Origin: Styela clava
Lineage: Eukaryota > Chordata > Ascidiacea > Stolidobranchia > Styelidae
Direction of reading: 5' to 3'
Length of the DNA stretch: 64,000 nucleotides
Assembly: GCF_964204865.1 (NCBI RefSeq)
Contig: NC_135262.1
Coordinates: 13,392,001 to 13,456,000 of the forward strand
The stretch's first letter is position 1. The number at the start of each line of letters is the position of its first letter. Positions 11,961-23,000 of this stretch are shown one piece after another. The translations under genes were made by a program, and so were the position numbers. Below the pieces are notes generated by a model. The model searched no databases and had not been told where the DNA came from. It worked only from the letters and a program-made list of their open reading frames with translations.

Positions 11961-12932
11961 ATGAGTTTATTCACCACAAGAATCATTATGTCAAAAAGAA
12001 ATTTACGTTCGCGAATTGCTGCAATTTGTCAGACCAACAACTTTGGAAGTACACACTATGTGAGGAGATATTTTGGTCATGTTGACTCAGAAATCATTCG
12101 GGCGTATGAAGGAGAGAGAGTGGCGGAACAATATGCAAAATATAGGCCTTCTTATCCAACTATTGTGCCGGACGCTATCATGAAATATTTAAAGAATGGG
12201 CGTTTTGTAAAAGGGCAAGGAAAGTATGGGAAAATGCTCGATGTTGGATGTGGAAATGGTATATTGTCAACACAGATATTTGCTCCACATTTTAACTCAA
12301 TATTGGGGATAGATATTAGTGAGGCTCAAATAAATAAGGCACGCAAGTTGAATACGTATCCGAATGTTGTTTATGAAATTAGTGACGGATACACATTTCC
12401 AGTTGAAGCTAGTAGTGTTGATTTGATCACTTGTGCATCGGCAATTCATTTTATGGATGTAAAGAAATTTGAAGAAGAATGCGAACGTGTTTTGAAGCCT
12501 GGTGGATGTTGCGCTGCGTATGTCCTTAATTTTAGAACAGCTATGGCCTTCGGAAAAAATCGTCAACTGGCACCGTTGTCGTTGAGAGGCATACTTGTTA
12601 ATTACTTTAATAACATTCAAATGAACCCACGGAGTTTCTCTGCAATAGATGGCAACCGAACAATCTATAACCAAATTCAAAACAACTCAAAGGCGTATCT
12701 TCATCCGCTGAGACAGTATAAACGCATGGGATTGTCAGAGTTCAAGGACATATTTAGAACAGCTGGAGAATATATTACTATGATGCAAAACAGCGAAACA
12801 CGTATAGACCCAGTTGAAATACTTGGCAACGAAATGAAAGAGGGTTTGTATTTAGAAGACACTGCCGATAATGATATCGAACTTATTGTTGAACATGAAT
12901 ATCCTACCTTCGTATTTAGAAACCAAAAATAA
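11961..12932 (+). CDS. Class I SAM-dependent methyltransferase (Methyltransf_11 type)
   Basis: Single-exon ORF of 323 residues. Residues 92-103 (MLDVGCGNGILS) are SAM-binding motif I; D118 in GIDIS sits at the end of beta-2 and would contact the SAM ribose. DLITCASAIHFM (154-165) is motif II-like and VLKPGGCC (177-184) is the loop after beta-4/5. The start resembles the YDK/trans-aconitate methyltransferase-like group often annotated as putative methyltransferase DDB_G0268948 homologues. Substrate cannot be told. The first ~40 residues are basic with few acids (R, K, S, T), so a mitochondrial presequence is possible; Met10 is an alternative start. Convergent with a paralogue at 14281-15222. 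The lack of introns among split genes suggests retrocopy origin or intron loss. Confidence 0.85.
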   Translation: MSLFTTRIIMSKRNLRSRIAAICQTNNFGSTHYVRRYFGHVDSEIIRAYEGERVAEQYAKYRPSYPTIVPDAIMKYLKNGRFVKGQGKYGKMLDVGCGNGILSTQIFAPHFNSILGIDISEAQINKARKLNTYPNVVYEISDGYTFPVEASSVDLITCASAIHFMDVKKFEEECERVLKPGGCCAAYVLNFRTAMAFGKNRQLAPLSLRGILVNYFNNIQMNPRSFSAIDGNRTIYNQIQNNSKAYLHPLRQYKRMGLSEFKDIFRTAGEYITMMQNSETRIDPVEILGNEMKEGLYLEDTADNDIELIVEHEYPTFVFRNQK

Positions 12933-14280
12933 TTTACAAAAATGTATCATGTTCTATGCTATTACATAACAAATTACCTCATGAATGATTCACATTATTC
13001 AGTACTCAGCAATTTAGTAATTACCGGAAACTCACATTGCATGTTGAATCGCCTTGTAACAAGTTATCAAGATTTAGAAGACACACCGTTCCACTCGCGC
13101 TGTATATCACCATTTGCGTTAAGCTATATTGTCATTATGCACAAAGAGAGTTTCTCGTTATTCGATTCATTCAACTATATCCGGTGAAGTTCAAAGGTCA
13201 GCAAGCATCGCCACAGGACTATCGTGCTTTTTCCGGGATATATGGCACCATGTTTCATTGATTACTTCCATTGTATACCCGTTACAGACTTCATTTTTAT
13301 AGTCCAAGTATGGCACTGGACTCGTATGCTCACAATCTGTTGTTTACTAATCTTCCAATGCCTCAACGCAATTGCATTTTTCCATTTGCCTCATTTTGTA
13401 CGTAAACTGGCTGGTATAACATTGGATTGACGGCTTAATCATATGGTTATGTTTTTATGAGAATAGTTAACCAGGTATTCATTTCAGATGCATGAACTTT
13501 TTTAACATTTTATATACCATAAGGATGAAGCAATAGCCCTCGCAAGAATTTTTTTTTATATTGTAAGTGTATATTATTGAAGAGCTATTTGGTGTGGATA
13601 TTGCTTTGATAACTTGTAAAAAACAGTCATATTTTCATCATTAATATTATTCCATGTTCAGTTATACATTCATTTTCACTATAAGATAGAATATACATAT
13701 CTATAAATGCACCTTTGCCTAAGAAGTGATCATTTTTATTTTAAATGACGTTTTTTCTTCTTTGAGACAAATAAGATCACTTAATTCTATGGACATTGTT
13801 CGTAAAAAAGTGTATATTTAGCAATAAATTTTGTTTTGGAACTCGACGATTGCTGTCCACAGATAGAAATCAGGGGACAAATAAAATTCACAACAAAATG
13901 GATAAAAAACTTTATTATAAAATACAATAGGTGTATGTTGAATGAAGCGCAATGTAAATTATTCCGTGGCATGCCTGCAGGCAAAAGAATATATGAACAC
14001 AATTATTTCAATGCAAAGAACAAAAATGGAATGTTCATTAATATCAAGGTTTTATGAGACTTCATTAAAAATTTAGTGTCATTATACAAAATGAGTAGTA
14101 ATTAATGAAACGCCTTGTCAAAATTCAGGTATTTTACAGCAATACCTTTTAGAACATAACGCCTCTTATAAATATGAAAGTGCTTTTTACTTTTTATTGA
14201 TTCGCGGGAAGAAGCCATATCATAAAATACAACCGTCGAAAATGGTATTATGAATACTTAAATTTATCTTTCCCTTATGA
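12933..14280. other. Interval between the convergent methyltransferase genes
   Basis: 1.35 kb AT-rich sequence. Short ORFs (for example 13224-13430) show no recognisable domain. It must hold both 3' UTRs. Confidence 0.4.
14193..14198 (-). other. Poly(A) signal of methyltransferase 2
   Basis: AATAAA on the minus strand (tttatt on +), about 83 bases past the stop codon at 14281. Typical spacing for a short 3' UTR. Confidence 0.6.
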
Positions 14281-15222
14281 TTACACTGTCATATTCTTCC
14301 CAAACACGAAAATAGGATATTCAAACTCCACACAAACTTTGATATTTTCGTCTTTTATATCTTCCATATTTAGAGCTATTTTTATATTTTCTCCAAGTGT
14401 TTCGACAGGATCAACAGATGATCTGCGTTTTTTTATTAATATCTCATAATCACCATAGCTTCGAAAAATATCTTTGAACTGATTGAGCGACATATTTCTT
14501 TCGTAATATATGCTTTGCAACCACTCTTTGTTTTGGTTTTTCAATTGTTCGTAAATTGGCAGGTTGCCATCAGGAGCTGCTACATTTCTAGGATGAGCGT
14601 CTATATCAGAAAAATATTTCAAAACTATATCTCTCAAGAACACTCGGTGGCGTTCTGAGCCATTGTCATCGATGTCAGCATTTTTAATACTTTTATAATT
14701 CGTTGTATAAACGGCACAGCAACCATCAGATTTCAAAACTCGGTCGCATTCTTTCTCAAATTTTTGTAGGTCTAAACATTGAAGAGACGATGCACAAGTT
14801 AGCAAATCAATGCTGTTGTTTTTCACTGGTAGTACATGGTCATTAATGATTTTGTAAGCCACATTTCTATCTCTATTTGACCATATTGCGAGATGTATTT
14901 GAGATTCACTCAAATCAACCCCTAGTATTGACTCAAAATATGGCGCAAAAATTTTAGTCGACAAACCGATACCGCATCCCAAGTCAAGCATTCGTTCAAA
15001 TTGTCTGCTTTTATTAATCCTTCCTTGTTTGTTGGCCAAATGCTCAATAATGTCATCTGTTAATTTAGTAGGATAAGAAGGACAAAGTTTCGAGTAATTT
15101 ATTGCTAATTCATCTCGTTCGTACAGACGATTATGCTCCGGATTTCTCATAATATTCCGACGCAGGATAGGAAAACCAGATGCCTTTTGAAGTAATTGGA
15201 CAAGATTTTTCCTCACGTACAT
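14281..15222 (-). CDS. Class I SAM-dependent methyltransferase, paralogue of 11961-12932
   Basis: Single-exon ORF of 313 residues on the minus strand. Motif I is MLDLGCGIGLSTK (78-90); D103 in GVDLS is the ribose-binding acid. DLLTCASSLQCLD and VLKSDGCC align with the other copy, as do the N-terminal block INYSKLCPSYP (compare EQYAKYRPSYP) and the C-terminal EFEYPIFVF (compare EHEYPTFVF). The two share the same whole-length architecture but differ at many positions, so the duplication is not recent. One residue is missing after GxG relative to the paralogue. Basic start (MYVRKN, RRNIMR) again allows organelle targeting. Substrate unknown. No introns. Confidence 0.83.
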   Translation of the reverse strand: MYVRKNLVQLLQKASGFPILRRNIMRNPEHNRLYERDELAINYSKLCPSYPTKLTDDIIEHLANKQGRINKSRQFERMLDLGCGIGLSTKIFAPYFESILGVDLSESQIHLAIWSNRDRNVAYKIINDHVLPVKNNSIDLLTCASSLQCLDLQKFEKECDRVLKSDGCCAVYTTNYKSIKNADIDDNGSERHRVFLRDIVLKYFSDIDAHPRNVAAPDGNLPIYEQLKNQNKEWLQSIYYERNMSLNQFKDIFRSYGDYEILIKKRRSSVDPVETLGENIKIALNMEDIKDENIKVCVEFEYPIFVFGKNMTV

Positions 15223-18200
15223 TTTTCATTTATATATATAAAACAATGAATTCCTCAGCATAAAATTAGAATATTTTCTAGAGATATAGCAGTATTATCT
15301 AGAAAAATCGAAATTTTTCAAAACAAATTACTATACTGTATATACAAAATAATTATTACTGATATATTTTATATCTCGTTATACTTTGCATCCGAGTTAT
15401 ATGTCCGCTACGATTTGGCGTTTTCGTAAAAATAACTGCCGAATCCTACCTCTATTTTCCATACTTACGAGGCATCCAGTTTCTATTGAAATGTGTACAA
15501 ACTGAAAAACACTCGATCTCTTTGCAGTATGCCTATAATCGTCGACTAACATAGCGTCAAGGTACTGGCTTAGATCAAGAAATAGATATTGCTTTTTTAA
15601 TAATTTACGCGTGATAGAGTTCACATCCTTATGTGAAAATCAAAACTATGAACTCTACGCAACGTTAGGTTCAGGTCTCTTGCTATCTTACGTACAGTCT
15701 CATCTGGATGTATATTATTCCGGATCAGGTCGTTTATATCCGTCATCTACATTTAAATGGAGATATATAGCGTGACAACGTGATTCAGCTAATCTAAGGA
15801 TTTTGAGGTCACTTGACCTGCTTCTCTGCGCAACAGGTAATATGTAATGTCACCTAGATATTGAGTGAACCTTGCATTGTTTCGAATGATCGATTAAAGT
15901 ATGGCTCGTGCAGTTTAATGTGTGATTAAACGGAGAGGGATCGAAGTGAAAAAATTGATCAATATTCCCCAGCTGTGTTTCTATGTGTGCATAATTTACG
16001 CTTATCAGTACTTAATCTTTCCACTGGGAAAACATTCGTTTTAACCAACTCCTAATTTTGAGTTAGTTAAATAGCTGATAACTGCAACTTGTTATTGCTT
16101 CCTTATGCTATCTTCCTATTAATATGTCTCATTTACTCGAAACAACTTCATCAATTCAAATCATTTTATTCAAGCTATAAGTAATTCACGCTCTTGCTAA
16201 AGACGAAGCTCTTATGTGCACTTGTATGTGGGGAGATGCAGAGTTTTTGAAACTTCGAGATCAGACAAGATTCAACGTGGTATGGTGGTAAATACTAGAA
16301 TCAACTCACTCAACAAACTTTCATATCGGAACGGCCGTCGCCTTCGTCGTGTAAAGTCCGTCGCACAACGAAGCCTCCATAACTTAACCAGCTGTCGGAT
16401 TGATCAGCAGACTAATTTATAAATACATTAATAAAAAACTATCTAGACTAGAGGGTATTTCGTGTCAAACATATATGCAGTAATTGGTGTGTGGATCATT
16501 ACTCATTGATCGATGGTCGTTAATCTTGTGGTATTCTGAATGTAAAAAGCATGAATAGATAATGAACTCTGGCAATCGTTGGTCAAATAAAAAATTGAAC
16601 AATGACGTTTTGCACGTATATCAAGTGGTGGCACTCAAGGTTAGGAATCTGAGATATATTACTGTGAACGGTATCGAGTGAACAATCGAAGTATTTGTAT
16701 CTAAATGTCTTACTAATGTATACGATAACACTCACCCGACTTAACATTCAAGACGATAAGACGTAAATGAGTTATATAGTACAACCACTGTTGCTTCCTA
16801 TTCGGCACATTAGTTAATATATATCTAATTCATTCGTGATCGAAATTGCACAAACGTGAATGTAATAGGTTATATATAATATATTTTTTAGAAAGCCAGT
16901 TAGAATATTAGATTTATAGTACAATAACACATATTTGAAATCAACTGCCTAATCTGCCTCTTTGTCATATAAAATCAACAAAGTAAGCCAAACTCAATAT
17001 TACCATGGTATGAAATCAATTCAATGTCGACAGCCATTGTGATGACAAGATACTTGGACAAAATTGAGAATTGTTACAGTTCTTTACATTCGAATAAACT
17101 GAATATTTTTGGTATTTGATTTGAAGCATGTACGGTTTGTTGCACTGAAGTTAGTCACAATGATTAACGACAGTTACGCTTTAATCAAAAAAATAATACG
17201 TAGTTTACACTCAGGGCTTGTTGATTTTTCAAATAATAGTTTCCGGATTCGGAAACGTCATTCATTCTTCAACTATTCTTTCAATTTATTCAAAGTGAAA
17301 TTATGAATCGTTTTGTAATTAAGTTGGTGTTGTTGTTTGTTCTTGTTGATATTTTTCTTCTTCCTATTGTTATGAAGAAAAAAAACGCTCTTATCATTTA
17401 CTACTGGACCAATTTCTTTGAAATTTTATTACTGGTATTCTAACTTTTCTGTGGCCCCTATGGGATTAGTTTTTTCTGTGCGATGCGCTCCTTGCGGCGG
17501 TTTGGCTTTCTCGAAAGTTGATATCTGGTGGTACGTCAAAGTCGGAAAGTCTGCGGAACCGTAATCTACTTCTATTATATTGCTAGAATCTTTTAACCCG
17601 GCCTTTTACGACCTGTCACAACAACTGTGTTTTATTCTTTATGCAACTGATATATAAAATGATTTCTAATTATTTTCAGAAATCTTTTACGCTTTGGAGA
17701 AACTACTTTCACGTGGACAAAATGATAAGCCATTTCAATAGTTATTGTTTTTACTCTGCATTAGTCAGTTTTATCAGAGTTAGTGGTCATTCTTAACAAT
17801 TTATTTGCTTGTGTCCTATATTACATTCTTGTGTTGCGTCTATTAAAAGTTATATATACGTAGGCAGCCAATATGGGTTCATTGTTTACCCGTTACTTTT
17901 AGTATGAAAACCGAGTCACTGCCGAATCGAGTTTCAAAATTTTTATTGATGTTAGTCTCACATGTCACTAATATCTCGAGAGGGGACAAAGCTGTATATT
18001 GTGTATATTACATTCCATTTCGAAATTATTCTTATGATGTTTTTAGATTAGCCATGCTCCTTAAGATCAATTGGAATCATACGCCTTTGGAATACAAATG
18101 AAATATAATAAGCATTGATTACAAGATGACCTTTCTATGTTTGTCTGCAAACATTCCTATCAAAAATGAAACAAGATTTGCGCAGCATTATTAATATATA

Positions 18201-18402
18201 TGGATTTTTTAAATGGAAGCAAATTCATTTTATTCTGTGTCAAACAAGTGTGTACCAAACGGTGTAATAACTGACAAGTTAGGTTATATTATGAAAATCG
18301 AAAGTGAAATATTCTTTTACGAATATGGCTTGAATATCTTGATCTATGCCGTCTGCTGTTGGATTAGGTTATGTAGGCTAACGTTAGGATAGTATTTACA
18401 TA
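15223..18402. other. Gene-free AT-rich interval
   Basis: Nothing convincing on either strand. ORFs are short, of random composition, and lack splice-site support. Confidence 0.45.
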
Positions 18403-18646
18403 TTTAAACTTAAATCTAAACAAACTCATTCAATACTTTTGAAATCGATTAATTAAGCATCTCTTACTTCAAAAAACGAAAACATTGATAACATACGTTT
18501 TCTAGGAGCATACGACGGAGCATACGACGATTTAAACTTAAATCTAAACAAACTCATTCAATACTTTTGAAATCGATTAATTAAGCATCTCTTACTTCAA
18601 AAAACGAAAACATTGATAACATACGTTTTCTATGAGCATACGACGG
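18403..18646. repeat. Tandem duplication, about 128-bp unit, two copies
   Basis: The stretch starting tttaaacttaaatctaaac at 18403 recurs at 18531 with almost no differences and ends in gagcatacgacgg. The second copy is directly followed by the foldback element at 18651. High identity points to a recent duplication. Confidence 0.9.
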
Positions 18647-18650
18647 ACCG

Positions 18651-18754
18651 CCTGAAGTATGCGCACCCAGATGGCGCACAACCTGAACTCAGGTTGTGTA
18701 CCAGGTTAGGGTTCAGGTTATGCGACATCTTGGTGCGCATACTTCAGGAGTACC
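18651..18754. repeat. Foldback element, CTCCTGAAGTATGCGCACC family
   Basis: Left end cctgaagtatgcgcaccca and right end tggtgcgcatacttcagg are inverted copies. The centre includes aggttgtgtaccaggttagggtt, like the copies at 7912-8016 and 42831-42967. Confidence 0.8.
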
Positions 18755-19429
18755 CATACGACAGACGACTTTTACCTGCCAGCTACCGGCATTCTGATAC
18801 CTCAGCTAATTATTGAACTCTGAACCATCCACACCTTTCGCCCTGAAACCACCTTAATTTATATTTACATCATTTTTTGTTTAATACCAATAAATTTATT
18901 TTCCAAAAATCTAAAATCGCAAATAAAACAATAATCGCCATAAATAGTCCTAAAATATCAAAAGAAATATCATTTGTGAGCATGTACATAGCCTACTATG
19001 ATAGAACACACATATTTGTAAATACCCAAATAAGTTATACGCAAAGATATCGTATCTGACCAAAATAGACGAAAACACAAATAAATAAACAATACTAACG
19101 AGAAAAAGGATAAGCATAACATCAGAAATCTACATTCTAGCAAATGGAATGTAATACCAATGTGTTTGAATGCGAATACATTCACTAAAAGCTATGAATT
19201 CCCCAAATACACAAAATTTTGAAGCGAACACCTAAAAGAATGTGTGCCAAATTACTATTTATTAAACCTTCATTGCGAATGCGAATCGAAAAGGTGTCCA
19301 GCCCCAGTGACCCAGTAGGGTTTTTCCATGTCATGATATGGTACATAATATTATAAACACGTTATCTACATAATATTTCCGATTACATCCATCGAATTTG
19401 CTGCCGAGTTGACTGGAGGGCATACTTTG

Positions 19430-19476
19430 TTATTCTCATAAATATTTTCAATGTTATTCTCATAAATATTTTCAAT
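19430..19476. repeat. Short tandem duplication, 24-bp unit x2
   Basis: ttattctcataaatatttt is repeated head to tail with caat spacers. Found in the 3' flank of the VWC/TSP1 gene. Confidence 0.85.
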
Positions 19477-19882
19477 CGTAAAACTTATTTAAAAAAATGA
19501 AAGAAAATTAAAGTAACATGAAAAAAACGCACGAAGCGGCTGTATTGAAGTTTCTTGCTAGTTCGTGATGCAAAAAGCTGATAAATAAAAGCCACCAATG
19601 CGATTATGTGACACCCTAGTTTTTCATAATAAAATATCGTCAGAACCACTGTGGAAACACAACTTGTGTAAAAACCAACCATCTTGTATCGAATTTTCGT
19701 TGAAGTCCATGTAAAATAAAGCTTTAATAAGAGATGTTTCGTGATATTTATGGAACTTTTTCTAAAAGAAAATGATCGAAAACAAACGTTGCCAGGATCC
19801 GCCGTTAATATTGTAAAATAGCAGTCTGTCAATATGCCATTTAATTGTGTTCCTTTTAACTGTTGTATTGGCCACTCGTGAC

Positions 19883-19888
19883 TTTATT
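19883..19888 (-). other. Poly(A) signal of the VWC/TSP1 gene
   Basis: AATAAA on the minus strand (tttatt on +), about 118 bases downstream of the stop codon at 20006. Confidence 0.55.
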
Positions 19889-20005
19889 TTTGCTCTTTTT
19901 GACTTGAATTATACTCGCATTTAGCGTTGTACTGCGGTCATTTATGCTGGAACGTTTGATTCCACCATAACGTACACAATTCCATTCAGAAACCGGGAAC
20001 TGATT

Positions 20006-23000
20006 TTAGTCCGAGCACGATTCACAACACGGGTTCAACGATCTAAGAGAAGCAAATTGGCACTCGGGACTGCTGCAAGTTACTCTCTCACATTGTTCTT
20101 GCGATGAAATACATTGACACGATATACACGAACCAGTCGTCCATCGCTCTCCTTCGTGGTAGAATCGCCCTTCTTCCGATAGGCAACCGCTTCCTAAAAA
20201 AGAAGAAATAACTTGAGATAAACATTTTTGTTTAACTGTATGGCTAAACCCACTTCTGAGAATGTGAGACTCAAAAAAGTAAGATACTCAGTTATGCTAT
20301 ACTATGTAATTCAAGAGTCCTGCTGCACACTAACGCCAACATATTTCTGTAATGTTTCGTCTGACCAAAGTCAGACTTCCACAGGGGAACAGTCTACACT
20401 TATGCTGTAGCGGTATATGACAAAATGTGTCTAGAAAGGTCGAATATTTTGTGGGTAATAGGAGTGAATTATTTAGCTACAAGCTTGACGTCAAAATACA
20501 TGGAATATGATTCCAAAACAGTCTGCTTTTCAGTGTACTGTCCTAGCACCCAACTAAATACCAAATTGGAAGTAGACTAACCTACTGTATACTGTCAGCG
20601 GTGAGCGTTAATACAACAAGGACTGTAAACATGTTTTTCATGTAATCCCACGAGGATTATTACATCTATGTTTTGCATAAAACTAATATATAGTATCAAA
20701 AAAGCGTGTGTGCCGGTTCACACACCCTGACGTGCAAAACCTATCTGAGTTTGAACATACGTTGACTGAATAGAATATGTAAAAATGTAATCTGGATTCT
20801 CTGAATAGGTCAGTTTTTGGCGCCATAAATTGGGACCGGATATATTATGAGCTTTTTCATCCGGATTTTTGAGCTATTTAAGCGCTTACTGTTTACATAT
20901 ATTTTTGCTTTGAAAAAACAAACCATGTTCTAAGCAGGTGTGAACGGAAGTTTCGCCTTCGATACGGTACATAAATTTGTGCACGGAGTATGAAGTAGCG
21001 CGCTATAGGTCAACCTAACGGCTATTGAATTTCACGGGATATCTGATATCAAGAAGCACAAACGCGATATTCAGTAGAAACTCGACGTTGTTGTGGGAAA
21101 TAGAAATTGGTTGAACACATTAATGGAGAGGTGCAAAAATAGTGCAATCGCACACTCTTTAGAGTTTTGAACATCTGCTATAGGCTGAGTTCAAGTCCAT
21201 GTGCTATAGGCTGTATGATACAGTCTACCGGCATAAAAATCTTTGACTGTACCAAAGATGGATAAATTGCTTTGCCCTATATTAGTACGCAAAGTCTAAT
21301 TATCCGTTGCCCCGTTTTATTAGTTTGTGCTAAAAATACTCAGCCTTAGGCATACTTATCAGAACGCCATCAGACAACAAAAGCGTTCGGGTTGAACCTA
21401 CCAAAACAAGATCCATCACTAACACACGATGGATAAACGATGAATCTTTGCCAACAATGGACGCATTGTAGCTCCAATGCTATCACTCAAAGTACCCTAA
21501 CTTGGATCAAGTAAAATCATGCCAAATCTTGCTGTCATTATCGTTGATTTATCAGTGTTTCACGCTGATCATAAACGATCGAGTACAAGGCCTAAAAGGG
21601 TTCATGAGTAACAACGAAGGCATGTTGTTGGTCTGTATTTCGACAAGAGTATTGTTATTGATAAGGGTAGACAACTTTGAATAATGCCAAGGTTCTCCCA
21701 AGTTCAAAAGCGCCATTGATTCAGACTTTCAAAATTTACAAGGATGACAAAATTAAATTTACAGATTTCAAGTAAATGAAAAAATACATAAAACGGCAGC
21801 ATGGATTTTACTTGAACGTTCATGTAACGTACATGATGATGTAATTCTCTGCTATTTTGTTTGTTCGTATATTCGTAAGCCACAAAATTTGAAATCATAC
21901 AGTTGAGAGATAAGATGAACTGCACAACGTTACTCATCTAACGTATGAAACTAGTATCAAATTCTAAGGTTACGATGTTTTCGATTCTACTTCAAAAACA
22001 AGATTTATGAATGTTTATTTTTTTTATACACTGTAAATGCTGGCATTAACTGTGTATTTTGTAATAATTATTTTGTGTAAATAAAGAGATTTGGTTAACT
22101 AAGTACATGTTATATGGCCACAATGACAAGTTTACACCAAATACTTCAACATCATTTCAAAACAAAGCTGTCAAACAACTTACCAAAAAGTTGATTTTTT
22201 GTGTGACACGACTTGGTCTTGCATGACTTCCTGATAATTAAACGTTGACGACATTGTCGACCGCCTTTTGACGGTTCCTGTAAAATTTCTCTGTGCTTTG
22301 TTCTAATTGACCCCGATCCGCATGTTTTTGAACACGGTGTCCAATCGCCCCACGGAGAAACCTTGCATCGTGTATCTGGAAATTATCATTTTTTGATTTA
22401 CAACGGCATTGGAACAAACTATTTCTGATGACTTTAATGACCTAAATCGATGCGGCGTTTAACTTAACCTTTGGTTAGTATTTACGTAACCTAAACGGGT
22501 TGCGAGTTTTTAAAATAGGAGGTATCGCAAATTGCTCTGAACTTATCCATCGTGAATACCCTAACAATTGTGGCCAAATTATGGCTTTGGCAATTTTAGA
22601 TTTTTCGGTTCATAGCTCAAGTTCATGACTAATGACTTTCTGATGTGTTTGGCTGAGAAGCACGGCCGCCGATTAAAACGAATTCAAAGTTATGATAATA
22701 TATATGTCTTTGCTTGGTAGATATAAGTATTTTTAACACAAAATCAAAATGAATCTTGACAATTCTGTCACATTAAGTAAAAATCATCTGGGTATTTGAG
22801 TGGAGACAGGATTTTACGCATGGATGACAACAACCACATAATTTAGACATGTTTATGATCGTTAATGCTGAGTTTCCATGCTTTAACTATACAGTTCATA
22901 CAAATTTCACCGCTTCCAAAATCGCAATAGTAATGAGGTTTTATTATTAAACAAAAAGTTTTCAAGTAAATTCATTATTTTGCAAAATTGTGGAATATAT

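Noticed and set aside
12297-12680. 127-codon ORF opposite methyltransferase 1
   Set aside because: Shadow of the real gene on the other strand.
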